Source: UMGS755 sp045590535 | GTDB taxonomy: Bacteria > Bacillota > Clostridia > UBA1381 > UBA9506 | Length of the DNA: 64,000 nucleotides | NCBI GenBank assembly: GCA_045590535.1 | Contig: JAZNRE010000044.1 | Location: 37,501-101,500 of the forward strand | Direction of reading: 5' to 3' | Part shown: in pieces, positions 9,076-16,035 of the stretch | Numbering within the stretch: position 1 is the first letter of the stretch | How the letters are laid out: every line of letters starts with the position of its first letter | The notes under the pieces: model-generated | What the model was told of the DNA's origin: nothing | Database searches by the model: none | What the model saw: only the letters and a program-made list of their open reading frames with translations | Made by a program: the position numbers and the translations under genes

Positions 9076-9924
9076 ATGAAAACAGGACTGGTTATGGAAG
9101 GCGGCGCTATGCGTGGCATGTTTACGGCCGGCGTAACCGATGTTTTAATGGAACACGGCATTGAATTTGATGGGGCTGTGGGCACCTCTGCCGGTGCGGC
9201 CTTTGGATGTAATTATAAATCCCGACAGATTGGCAGAACCATTCGCTATAATAAAAAATATTGCCGTGATAAGCGGTTTGTCAGTCTTTCATCCTGGCTT
9301 AAAACGGGAGACCTTTATGGCGTGGAGTTCAGTTATCACGAAATTCCTAACCGTTTGGACCCCTTTGACCGGGAAACATTTTCGACTTCGCCTATGGAGT
9401 TTTATGTTGTGTGCACCAATATGGAAACAGGTGAAGCGGTTTATCACAGCTGCACAACCGGTGAACAGGAGGACATTGAATGGATGCGTGCTTCTGCATC
9501 CATGCCCTTGGCAGCAAGAACTGTTGTCATTGGGGACAGAAAGTTATCCGACGGCGGTGCGGCCGATTCCATAGCCCTTAAATTTATGGAGGAAAAGGGC
9601 TATGAACGGAATGTGGTCATTTTAACACAACCAGCGGGATTTATGAAAAAACCCAACCGACTCATGCCTCTTTTAAAATTGGTGTATAGACGCTATCCAA
9701 ATTTTTTAAAGTCCCTCGCAACTCGACACATTCGTTATAACGATACCCTTTCTTACATAGAACAGCAGGAAAAAGCGGGAAAGGCATTTGTGATTCGTCC
9801 GCCAGAGGCCCTGGGGGTGGGCGCAGCAGAAAAAAATCCTGATGAACTGGAAAGAGTATATCAAATCGGCAGAAAAACCGCCGCAGAGTGTTTGGAAAAG
9901 CTGCACCAATGGTTTTTAAAATAA
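9076..9924 (+). CDS. Patatin-like phospholipase family protein
   Basis: Predicted lipid acyl hydrolase with a Ser-Asp dyad. The 282 residues show oxyanion-hole GGAMRG (9-14), nucleophile elbow GTSAG with Ser38, and SDGGAADS carrying the catalytic Asp. Overall it resembles the bacterial YjjU-type patatin group. It has no signal peptide, so it is probably cytoplasmic. ATG 9076 is preferred over the in-frame ATG at 9040 because GGAAGAGG precedes it by the usual distance. It is monocistronic, convergent with the S24 repressor, and shares a terminator with it. The substrate cannot be told from sequence. Confidence 0.9.
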   Translation: MKTGLVMEGGAMRGMFTAGVTDVLMEHGIEFDGAVGTSAGAAFGCNYKSRQIGRTIRYNKKYCRDKRFVSLSSWLKTGDLYGVEFSYHEIPNRLDPFDRETFSTSPMEFYVVCTNMETGEAVYHSCTTGEQEDIEWMRASASMPLAARTVVIGDRKLSDGGAADSIALKFMEEKGYERNVVILTQPAGFMKKPNRLMPLLKLVYRRYPNFLKSLATRHIRYNDTLSYIEQQEKAGKAFVIRPPEALGVGAAEKNPDELERVYQIGRKTAAECLEKLHQWFLK

Positions 9925-9945
9925 TTAAATTTGTTTTATGTTTTG

Positions 9946-9988
9946 GCATAATAAAAAGGACTTTTTTTCAAAAGTCCTTTTGTTATGC
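9946..9988. terminator. Bidirectional terminator between the patatin gene and the S24 repressor
   Basis: GCATAA...TTATGC encloses AAAAGGACTTTT/AAAAGTCCTTTT, with T runs on both strands, between convergent genes. Confidence 0.8.
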
Positions 9989-9999
9989 CTTTAATTATA

Positions 10000-10635
10000 T
10001 TACCATTGGCGACGGCTTTCCATCACCCGTCCGATAATCTGCACACGATCCGCTTCGTTTTCTTCTAAACGAAGTACGGGGTAATAGGGATTAAAAGCGT
10101 GGAGCTCAACGGTCTCCCCGTGGTAGTATTCACGAATAATAAAGGTTTGCCCATCTAAAAGAAAAACGCCCAACTGCCCGTTTGTTAAGGTGTTTTGCTC
10201 TTTAACCAAAATCTGGTCGTTATCCAAAAGGTGAGGAGCCATAGAATCACCGGAGACCAGCAAATAAAAATAATGACCGTGACGGTAGCGCCCGTCAGCC
10301 AGTTCATAGTAAATGATGTTTTCTCTGTCAAAAAGGTGGTCGGCTGTGCGAATATGCTTGAGGACAGGCAAAAAGCAGGCGTCTTCTGTGGAACAGATGC
10401 GACTGATGGTGTTTCCTTCTTCAGTACCGGCATATCCCATCAAATAATCAGGGGAGGTTTGCAAAATTTGTGCCAGCTTTTCTACGATAGGGAGCTTAAT
10501 GCGATTGGTTTCACCGTTTTCCCAACGCATAACGCTGGAACGGTTAACATCCAGTTTATCAGCCACATACTGCAGGGAAAGACCAATTTCCTCTCTTCTT
10601 TTTTTTATGCGTTCTCCAATTCGAAGCTGATCCAT
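10000..10635 (-). CDS. XRE-S24 (LexA/CI-type) repressor
   Basis: A 211-residue phage-type repressor. Residues 5-60 form an XRE helix-turn-helix (LSLQYVADKLDVNRSSVMRWENG). Residues about 105-205 form an S24 peptidase-like dimerisation domain with the nucleophile loop VSGDSMAP (Ser131) and a candidate cleavage pair Ala69-Gly70. The general-base Lys of LexA and UmuD sits 37 residues after the Ser; here that position is Arg168 (FIIREYY), so self-cleavage may be lost. Its promoter overlaps a 15-bp dyad (10705-10719), which suggests autorepression. It is divergent from three small genes that carry the same dyads. It could be a prophage remnant or a domesticated stress regulator. Confidence 0.85.
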   Translation of the reverse strand: MDQLRIGERIKKRREEIGLSLQYVADKLDVNRSSVMRWENGETNRIKLPIVEKLAQILQTSPDYLMGYAGTEEGNTISRICSTEDACFLPVLKHIRTADHLFDRENIIYYELADGRYRHGHYFYLLVSGDSMAPHLLDNDQILVKEQNTLTNGQLGVFLLDGQTFIIREYYHGETVELHAFNPYYPVLRLEENEADRVQIIGRVMESRRQW

Positions 10636-10689
10636 AAAATAGCCTCCTTTATTGTATTTATATTGAATTATGTTTTCCGTTTTGTCATT

Positions 10690-10718
10690 ATTCTATCATA
10701 CATTTTTGCGAAATGCAA
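10690..10718 (-). promoter_or_regulatory. Promoter of the S24 repressor
   Basis: On the minus strand TTGCAT (10718-10713), 17-base spacer, TAGAAT (10695-10690). The -35 lies inside operator O1. Confidence 0.55.
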
Positions 10719-10719
10719 C
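10705..10719. promoter_or_regulatory. Operator O1, dyad TTTGCGAAATGCAAC
   Basis: Near-perfect inverted repeat of the GTTGCR-n3-YGCAAC type, covering the -35 of the repressor promoter. A degenerate half copy, GTTGCGAAAAGTGTC, lies at 10746-10760. Confidence 0.6.
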
Positions 10720-10770
10720 AATTTTTATTAAAAGTTATTAAAAATGTTGCGAAAAGTGTCATTTAAACTA

Positions 10771-10799
10771 TTGACAAATTGGAATTGTTGTGATAATAT
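10771..10799 (+). promoter_or_regulatory. Promoter of the small HTH gene at 10844
   Basis: TTGACA (10771-10776), 17-base spacer, TAATAT (10794-10799). The start point would be near 10806, directly at operator O3. Confidence 0.65.
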
Positions 10800-10806
10800 T
10801 TTGATA

Positions 10807-10821
10807 GTTGCAAAATGCAAC
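10807..10821. promoter_or_regulatory. Operator O3, perfect dyad GTTGCAAAATGCAAC
   Basis: A perfect 6-3-6 inverted repeat just downstream of the -10, where a bound repressor would block transcription of the gene at 10844. Confidence 0.65.
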
Positions 10822-10843
10822 AAGATTTTTAGGAGGGTTCAGT

Positions 10844-11056
10844 ATGGTGAATACAAACAAATTAAAAGGAAAAATAGTGGAGCAGGGTCTAACCTTTCAC
10901 AGATTGTCACAGATGATTGGTGTTTCACCTAGCACATTAGGTCGAAAAATAAGGAATTTGTCCGATATGACTCTGGAAGAGGTGGAAATGATAAGAGAAA
11001 TTTTAAATATTCCGCCAAGTCGCATTATGGAATATTTCTTTATGGAACACAGTTGA
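10844..11056 (+). CDS. Small Cro-like helix-turn-helix protein
   Basis: A 70-residue protein that is almost entirely one XRE-type fold: FHRLSQMIGVSPSTLGRKIRN is the probable helix-turn-helix (about 20-40). It resembles the small phage regulators that sit opposite a CI-type repressor. ATG 10844 follows AGGAGG; the frame opens at 10808, inside the operator, which would be untranslated leader. It lies across operator O3 from the S24 repressor, a layout typical of lysogeny switches. Whether it acts as Cro, antirepressor or activator is unknown. Confidence 0.75.
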   Translation: MVNTNKLKGKIVEQGLTFHRLSQMIGVSPSTLGRKIRNLSDMTLEEVEMIREILNIPPSRIMEYFFMEHS

Positions 11057-11097
11057 GTGACATTTGTTTCAATTTGTCGATTTTTTGTGTCAATGAT

Positions 11098-11112
11098 GTT
11101 GCGATACGCAAC
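11098..11112. promoter_or_regulatory. Operator O4, perfect dyad GTTGCGATACGCAAC
   Basis: A second perfect 6-3-6 dyad, 42 bases after the HTH gene and upstream of the next two genes. I see no convincing -10/-35 around it, so it could control an internal promoter or act as a roadblock. Confidence 0.55.
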
Positions 11113-11241
11113 TTTTGTGTGACGGTGAAAGACATGAATCTACTAAATGATAGAAATATTGACAAATTCTTTGGCGAGAGCGAAAGAGTTGTCCGGTGGG
11201 AACATCATCATGATATTATGCAATATAGGAGGAATCGCAGT

Positions 11242-11415
11242 ATGGGAATTCGAAAAGATTGTTTTGCCTATCGAATCGGTCGTTGTAACATTATGACGGA
11301 AATGATTTGTCGGCGGGAAAACTGTTCTTTTTTTAAAACAAAAGAAGAGATGGAACGGGATAGAGAAAAATATGGTTTTGTTAAAGACTATAAGCCAAAG
11401 GGAGAACAAATATGA
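11242..11415 (+). CDS. Small four-cysteine protein of phage-like type
   Basis: The 57-residue product begins MGIRKDCFAYRIGRC and carries four cysteines spaced C-x7-C-x7-C-x4-C, followed by a charged tail. Short proteins of this look (KDCFAY...C...CxFYKT) are frequent in Clostridia phages and integrative elements; a zinc-binding knuckle is a reasonable guess, not a demonstrated function. ATG 11242 has a strong AGGAGG site; the open frame extends upstream, but an alternative ATG at 11134 has only a weak site. Its stop overlaps the next start (ATGA). Confidence 0.7.
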   Translation: MGIRKDCFAYRIGRCNIMTEMICRRENCSFFKTKEEMERDREKYGFVKDYKPKGEQI

Positions 11416-11798
11416 GACACTATTTACCAAGAAGAAAAAATCCCGATTACATGCCTCATAATGTTTACATGCAAATGCTTTATTTAATCCGGGATTATTA
11501 TGAGGGCGGTGAGGCTGAAACAAGGGGGCGCAAAGAGCAACATCAATTTGTGGAACACATCGCCAAAAGGATGCAAAAGGCTTACCATGAGCGTAATGAT
11601 GCCTTTGACAATTTAAGTCCATTGCATGCTTTTTTTGATTATCCATATTTTTCCGTTATGTTCTCACAGTCGTGGCGTGAATTAGGCGCATCCAAGCGAA
11701 GCTGGAAACTGTATCGATGCCGCTTTGCAAGACAGGTTGCCGAAAAAATGGATCTGCTGCCGATTGCAAATGCCAAGAATGAAGAATGCTGCCTGTGA
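11412..11798 (+). CDS. Hypothetical phage-like protein, 128 residues
   Basis: A soluble, basic, helix-rich protein, beginning MRHYLPRRKNPDYMPHNVYM, with YLIRDYYEG and a central run of charged residues. The N-terminal PHNVYM...LYLIRDY pattern recalls small proteins from Firmicutes prophages; I do not know a function. It overlaps the Cys-rich gene by 4 bases (ATGA), so the two are translationally coupled and form one unit with the HTH gene. A hairpin terminator follows. No integrase, terminase or structural phage gene is near, so this looks like a retained regulatory fragment rather than a prophage. Confidence 0.6.
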   Translation: MRHYLPRRKNPDYMPHNVYMQMLYLIRDYYEGGEAETRGRKEQHQFVEHIAKRMQKAYHERNDAFDNLSPLHAFFDYPYFSVMFSQSWRELGASKRSWKLYRCRFARQVAEKMDLLPIANAKNEECCL

Positions 11799-11810
11799 AA
11801 TCGGTTTAAA

Positions 11811-11845
11811 AGAGCCAGAGCAAATGCTCTGGCTTGTTCTTTCTG
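11811..11845 (+). terminator. Terminator after the small phage-like genes
   Basis: AGCCAGAGCA (11813-11822) pairs with TGCTCTGGCT (11825-11834), followed by T-rich sequence. It lies 40 bases before the next gene. Confidence 0.65.
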
Positions 11846-11883
11846 CCTTTTTCTCTTCATATAGTGTTACAGAGGTGGATGGC

Positions 11884-13386
11884 GTGAAAAGAGCAAAACG
11901 ATTTTTTGTTAATGCATTTATTATGTCTTGCACCACGGTGTTTTTGCGTGGGGCAGGGGTTATGTATAATGTGTATATCACCAATCGCATTGGTGCCGAG
12001 GGCATTGGGTTGTTTGGGCTAATTATGTCGGTTTATATGCTGGCCACAACAGTGGCATCGTCTGGGGCAGAACTTGCAACCACAAGACTGATAACCGAAG
12101 AAAAGACCCTTGGGTGTGACAGAGGTGCCCGGCGTGCGATGGTTGTTTGCCAGCTTTACACTTTGTTTTTTGGCTTGCTGGCCGCCGGTTTGCTCATCAG
12201 CGTTGCTCCCTTTGCAGGGCGTTATTGGTTGGGCGATGAAAGAACCATAAGGCCATTATATTTATTATCGGTCAGCCTGCCTTTTCTGGCCCAATCTTCT
12301 GCTTTAAATGGTTATTTCATGGCGGTGAGGCGTGTGGCCAAAAGTGCATCGGCACATGTATTTGAATTGGTCGTTAAGGTGGTTGTTACCACTTTTGCCT
12401 TAAAGCAATATGCAGATAAAGGCATGGAATACGCCTGCATGGCGGTGGTTGGCGGTGGCAGTGTGGCTGAAATTTGTTCCTTTTTTTATTTATACACTTT
12501 GTATAGCTTTGAAAAAAGGCGAAAGGCAAACAAAAGAGAGCAGGAAAAACAATACACCCGGCGTCTATTGTATATGTCGCTACCGTTGGCCATCAGCTCT
12601 TATCTGCGGTCTGGTCTTCTGACGCTGGAGCACCTACTGGTGCCAAGAGGACTCAAAAAATATGGCGCTTCCGCCGCAAGCTCTTTGGCTCAATATGGCG
12701 TTGTGCATGGCATGGTTATGCCCATTTTGCTTTTCCCTTCGGCTGTTTTGGGAGCGTTTTCCGGTTTGCTGATTCCGGAACTAACCGAATTTCAAAAATG
12801 CAAAAACGAAAGGCAGATTTGTCGCATTGCCACAAAAGCCTTAAGGACCACGCTGTTTTTTTCAATGGGTGCTGCCGGTGTGTTCTTGTTTTTTGCCGAG
12901 GAAATCGGCATGGCCATTTATCGAAGCGGGGATGCGGGCTTGTTCATACGGTTTTTAGCACCGCTTGTTTTGGTTATGTACACAGACCATGTGGTGGACT
13001 CTATGCTCAAAGGGCTAAATCAACAGGTTTATTCCATGCGCTATAACATTATCGACTCGGCGGTAAGTGTTGTTTTGATTTACACATTCCTTCCCCGTTT
13101 TGGCGTGAACGGATACATAGCGGTTATTTTTATAACCGAGCTATTAAACGGTTTTTTAAGCCTCAACCGATTAATGAAGGTAACAGAACTTAAAATTGGT
13201 CTTATCCGGGATGTTTTGTTGCCCTGCGGTGCCATTTTCATAGCGGCGAATTTAATGCGGTTTGGCTCAATTGCTGTTTTTGGTGCGGTGAGCCACCAAA
13301 GGCTTGCTGTTTTGGCCAGCGTTATGTGCACGGCTTCTATTTATGTTGGACTGTTATATTGTTTTGGGTGTTTAAAAAAAGAATAA
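11884..13386 (+). CDS. SpoVB-like polysaccharide/lipid flippase (MOP superfamily)
   Basis: A 500-residue integral membrane protein with about 14 hydrophobic segments. The N-terminal pattern RGAGVMYNVYITNRIGAEGIGLFGLIMSVY and later GVVHGMVMPILLFPSAVLG, with FSGLLIPELTE, are characteristic of the SpoVB/MVF branch. In spore formers SpoVB is implicated in cortex peptidoglycan precursor export; related members export other lipid-linked glycans. The start is GTG 11884 behind AGAGGTGG; the longer frame from 11725 would run through the terminator hairpin. It is convergent with the SpoIVFB-like gene. This is the only flippase in the window, but it lies far from the glycan cluster. Confidence 0.82.
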   Translation: MKRAKRFFVNAFIMSCTTVFLRGAGVMYNVYITNRIGAEGIGLFGLIMSVYMLATTVASSGAELATTRLITEEKTLGCDRGARRAMVVCQLYTLFFGLLAAGLLISVAPFAGRYWLGDERTIRPLYLLSVSLPFLAQSSALNGYFMAVRRVAKSASAHVFELVVKVVVTTFALKQYADKGMEYACMAVVGGGSVAEICSFFYLYTLYSFEKRRKANKREQEKQYTRRLLYMSLPLAISSYLRSGLLTLEHLLVPRGLKKYGASAASSLAQYGVVHGMVMPILLFPSAVLGAFSGLLIPELTEFQKCKNERQICRIATKALRTTLFFSMGAAGVFLFFAEEIGMAIYRSGDAGLFIRFLAPLVLVMYTDHVVDSMLKGLNQQVYSMRYNIIDSAVSVVLIYTFLPRFGVNGYIAVIFITELLNGFLSLNRLMKVTELKIGLIRDVLLPCGAIFIAANLMRFGSIAVFGAVSHQRLAVLASVMCTASIYVGLLYCFGCLKKE

Positions 13387-13411
13387 TCTTTGTTTGAAAT
13401 TTTTTACAAAA

Positions 13412-13449
13412 AACGCCCCCTGCATATTCATCAGGGGGCGTTACAATTT
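13412..13449. terminator. Bidirectional terminator between SpoVB-like and SpoIVFB-like genes
   Basis: AACGCCCCCTG (13412-13422) pairs with CAGGGGGCGTT (13432-13442), with A/T runs on both sides, between convergent genes. Confidence 0.85.
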
Positions 13450-13450
13450 T

Positions 13451-14311
13451 TTAAAATACATCACCTAACCGGCTGTTCCATCCTTTTTTTAAAATGGTTT
13501 CCACAACCTGTGCCTCGGTGACGGTGCGGAGCAGCTTTCCTTTTTGGTTAACGATGAAAATCATGTGATAACTATCATAGCTCAGCTTATTAAAAATGTC
13601 ACGGGCACGAACCGATTCGGCGGCGCTGATGCTGCGGGAAGGCATCGCACCACGACGGTGGAGCTTTTCTTTGTTATATAAAAGCGATTCCATAATCACA
13701 TATTCGTTTTGCCGCCCTTCTTCAGAAAGGTGTAGTGCCAAAAAGCCGGCCGCCATCAATAAAGATATATTCATCTTTGTGACAATGAGCAGCAAGGTGC
13801 CGAAAAAAATCAGCATACAAATCACAATGCGGCTCAAACGCTTCATGATGGAAACGGCGGAAATGTAACCCATTTTTCCAATCAGAAAGGCTTTGAGCAT
13901 GCGACCGCCGTCTAAGGGTAGACAGGGCAGCAGATTCACAAAGAGCGTGCATAGATTTAAAAATTGAAAGAGCAGGAGTGAAAGAGTGTTTTCTCCGTAA
14001 TATGCTTTTAACAGCGGACAAAGAGACAGCATGAGCAGGTTTGCGCAAGGGCCTGCCAAGGCAATGGCCATTTCTTTTTTGGTGTTTTGAATCACTTTGG
14101 CAGAAAGGCGCACCGTCATGCCAAAGGGTTGCACGATAAAACAACCAACCCGCTCTTTCAGGGCAAGAGCTGCAAACAAATGAAAAAGCTCATGAACCGC
14201 CACAATGGCATAGGCCATTAAAAGCGTGTGCAATCCCCCAACCAGCCCGGCAAGAAGGAGCAGGGGAAGGACCAGCCAATGCATGTAAAAAAATCGTGTT
14301 ATCTTAATCAT
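13451..14311 (-). CDS. spoIVFB: SpoIVFB-like site-2 intramembrane metalloprotease
   Basis: A multi-pass S2P-family zinc protease. Residues 40-44 are the zinc-binding HELFH inside a hydrophobic segment, and LPLDGGR (131-137, ligand Asp134) is the second zinc motif. The C-terminal 70 residues (VRARDIFNKLSYDSYHMIFIVN...) look like the single CBS-type domain found in SpoIVFB. In Bacillus this enzyme cleaves pro-sigma-K in the outer forespore membrane. ATG 14311 is chosen because it falls one base after the stop of the upstream M23 gene; the longer frame lies inside that gene. The 286-residue length fits SpoIVFB. The partner gene supports the call; the substrate here is inferred. Confidence 0.85.
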   Translation of the reverse strand: MIKITRFFYMHWLVLPLLLLAGLVGGLHTLLMAYAIVAVHELFHLFAALALKERVGCFIVQPFGMTVRLSAKVIQNTKKEMAIALAGPCANLLMLSLCPLLKAYYGENTLSLLLFQFLNLCTLFVNLLPCLPLDGGRMLKAFLIGKMGYISAVSIMKRLSRIVICMLIFFGTLLLIVTKMNISLLMAAGFLALHLSEEGRQNEYVIMESLLYNKEKLHRRGAMPSRSISAAESVRARDIFNKLSYDSYHMIFIVNQKGKLLRTVTEAQVVETILKKGWNSRLGDVF

Positions 14312-14312
14312 T

Positions 14313-15014
14313 CTATTTTGCCTGTGGAAAAGCAATGAATTCACTTGGGTCAAGCCAGGTGTCCCCGTTGCGAAGTTCAAAATGCAGATGAGGACCTGTT
14401 GCGTTGCCGGTTGCACCTGTTGTGGCAATCACCTGACCGGTTAAAACATCATCACCGGTCTGCGGCAACACCTCAAGACAGTGGGCATATAGAGTGTAAA
14501 CCTCATTGCCGTGGTCCACCAAAAGATAAAGGCCGTAGTCGGCGCTTTCGCCAACTTCTGCCACCTTTCCACCGGCAGCGCATTTAATTTTTTCGCCTTC
14601 ACCAGCCGCAATATCAACACCATAGTGAAAGCTTTCGGTCCCCTCTGTTTCGTTAGAACGAAGCCCAAAGGGAGAGGTGACGGGGGCGTTTAAAGGCACG
14701 GCCAGAGAGGTGAGCACCTCTTTGCCGTTCATGGTCTTGTCCTCTTGATTGAATATATGTGTTTTAATAAAACGGTGAAAATCACTGGGCAGTGTTTTAA
14801 AATCAGTTTGCGTGTTGACAATCAGCGAAATGCTGTCTTTGGCTTTTTGCAGTTGCGGATTTGCGGAAAGCACGGCCACTAAGCAAAAAATAAAAAGTAC
14901 AATGCAAAGAATCAATTGTTTCAAAACAGTCGCCCGGTACCCGGATAGGCGTGGAGCGCGGGATTGATTTTTTTTATGGGCAGAAGTGCTGCGTCTTCTG
15001 TAAATTTGTTCCAT
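14313..15014 (-). CDS. spoIVFA: Membrane-anchored M23 peptidase, SpoIVFA-like position
   Basis: A 233-residue protein with a basic cytoplasmic tail, one membrane segment (about 29-49) and an extracytoplasmic LytM/M23 domain (about 105-225). The zinc ligands H130 and D134 (HYGVD) and H211 with H209 (GPHLHFE) and H178 are all present, so peptidoglycan endopeptidase activity is possible. In Bacillus SpoIVFA, a LytM-domain protein, inhibits SpoIVFB; the gene here directly precedes spoIVFB with one base between stop and start. ATG 15014 follows AAAGGGG; the ATG at 15047 has no site. It could instead be a SpoIIQ-like or cell-wall hydrolase. Confidence 0.75.
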   Translation of the reverse strand: MEQIYRRRSTSAHKKNQSRAPRLSGYRATVLKQLILCIVLFIFCLVAVLSANPQLQKAKDSISLIVNTQTDFKTLPSDFHRFIKTHIFNQEDKTMNGKEVLTSLAVPLNAPVTSPFGLRSNETEGTESFHYGVDIAAGEGEKIKCAAGGKVAEVGESADYGLYLLVDHGNEVYTLYAHCLEVLPQTGDDVLTGQVIATTGATGNATGPHLHFELRNGDTWLDPSEFIAFPQAK

Positions 15015-15099
15015 ATATGGTTCCCCTTTCTTAGACTTGTTAATCATTTGGTACTATCAATATATGGGACAAAGCTTTCATTTATGTCAAAAGCAAAAT

Positions 15100-15522
15100 C
15101 TACAGTTTGCGGGGTGCAGGGTAAGAGCCTGGATTCTGTGACATTTGTCGCTCGGTGTTTAAAACATAATTATAAAAACCTAATAAGCCAATTTGGTGTT
15201 CAATGGGCAGATGCGAAATATCCAGGCTGTCTCCGTGAGACTTCAGCAAGGCATACGAAGGGTTGGTTTGGCTCAAGTCCGCTTCGTGAAGAGGTACATC
15301 TTGATATAGAGGGGAAGAGAACAAATATTTTTCAGACACATTGAATAAATTTGCAATTTTAACAAGCATTTCAGCGTCAGGCTGGCGCTTGCCGGTTTCA
15401 TAATTGGCCAGGCAGCTTCGAGAAATGCCCAATTCACCGGATATTTCCTCTTGTGACTTTCCGGCTTTTAATCGCAATAACTTCAATTTTAAGGGAAATG
15501 ATTGTGGTCTGAATTTTTGCAT
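15100..15522 (-). CDS. XRE-family transcriptional regulator
   Basis: A 140-residue protein with an N-terminal helix-turn-helix (about 10-65, LKAGKSQEEISGELGISRSCLANYETGKRQP) and a C-terminal part with no recognisable enzyme domain. The start has a good AGGAGG site and a strong sigma-A promoter upstream. GTACAA boxes flank that promoter and may be its own binding sites. It lies 85 bases upstream of the SpoIVFA-like gene in the same direction, so readthrough is possible. Its target genes cannot be told. Confidence 0.8.
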   Translation of the reverse strand: MQKFRPQSFPLKLKLLRLKAGKSQEEISGELGISRSCLANYETGKRQPDAEMLVKIANLFNVSEKYLFSSPLYQDVPLHEADLSQTNPSYALLKSHGDSLDISHLPIEHQIGLLGFYNYVLNTERQMSQNPGSYPAPRKL

Positions 15523-15562
15523 AATGTGCCTCCTATGTACAAAAATTATGGACTATGATTAG

Positions 15563-15591
15563 ATTATACCGTAAAAGTACAAGAATGTCAA
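15563..15591 (-). promoter_or_regulatory. Promoter of the XRE regulator with GTACAA boxes
   Basis: Minus strand TTGACA (15591-15586), 17-base spacer, TATAAT (15568-15563). Boxes TGTACAAA (15536-15543), AGTACAAG (15576-15583, inside the spacer) and an inverted TTGTACTT (15610-15617) surround it. Confidence 0.75.
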
Positions 15592-15658
15592 GCATAAAAT
15601 ACAAAATATTTGTACTTAACGGAGGAAACATGTTTTATGCGCCCTCACATCTTTTTGC

Positions 15659-15720
15659 TAAAAACAGTTCGCCGAACTGTTTTCTTAACGCAAAAACCCT
15701 CTCAGGGTTCGAGTCCTCCT
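15659..15720 (+). repeat. Hairpin plus tRNA T-arm-like fragment
   Basis: An inverted repeat AACAGTTCG-CC-GAACTGTT is followed within 30 bases by GGGTTCGAGTCCTCC, which looks like the T arm of a tRNA but has no 5' half. A very similar arrangement is at 17398-17456. Confidence 0.5.
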
Positions 15721-15724
15721 CAAC

Positions 15725-15762
15725 AAAAAAGAGAGACCAACAAAAATGTTGCTCTCTCTTTT
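15725..15762 (-). terminator. Terminator of tRNA-Trp
   Basis: On the minus strand AGAGAGCAAC pairs with GTTGGTCTCT (one mismatch) and is followed by TTTTTT. Confidence 0.75.
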
Positions 15763-15836
15763 TGGCAGGGGTAGAAGGACTCGAACCCTCAAGAACGGTT
15801 TTGGAGACCGGCATGTTACCATTACATCATACCCCT
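15763..15836 (-). tRNA. tRNA-Trp (CCA)
   Basis: A 74-base cloverleaf on the minus strand: acceptor AGGGGTA/TACCCCT, D stem ATGT/ACAT, anticodon loop CTCCAAA (anticodon CCA) closed by GGT/ACC, T arm GAGGG-TTCGAGT-CCTTC, discriminator G and encoded CCA. The top anticodon-stem pair is a C-T mismatch. Confidence 0.93.
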
Positions 15837-16035
15837 AAACAATATGTAATTCACTATCAACCTCATATATTATATCTTTCTCCGGTAGTTTTGTCAAGAG
15901 GTTATGCAAAAATAATCGTAAAGATTTCTGTGCCATATTTTAAAGGAACGATTGGCGAATTGTCTTTTTGCATTCAGACTGTATATTTAAAATCGTTTTT
16001 CATCAAACTAAAGAAAAACAGCAAGGAGGCAAAAA

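Noticed and set aside
10195..10731. 178-codon plus-strand frame opposite the S24 repressor
   Set aside because: Antisense to a clear repressor gene and without a ribosome site; a shadow frame.
10844..11415. Toxin-antitoxin pair made of the HTH protein and the four-Cys protein
   Set aside because: No toxin fold is visible, the genes are separated by 185 bases with an operator between them, and the divergent S24 repressor explains the layout better.
13451..15522. Antisense or overlapping small frames in the SpoIVF region as separate genes
   Set aside because: Each lies inside a well-supported gene and has no ribosome site of its own.
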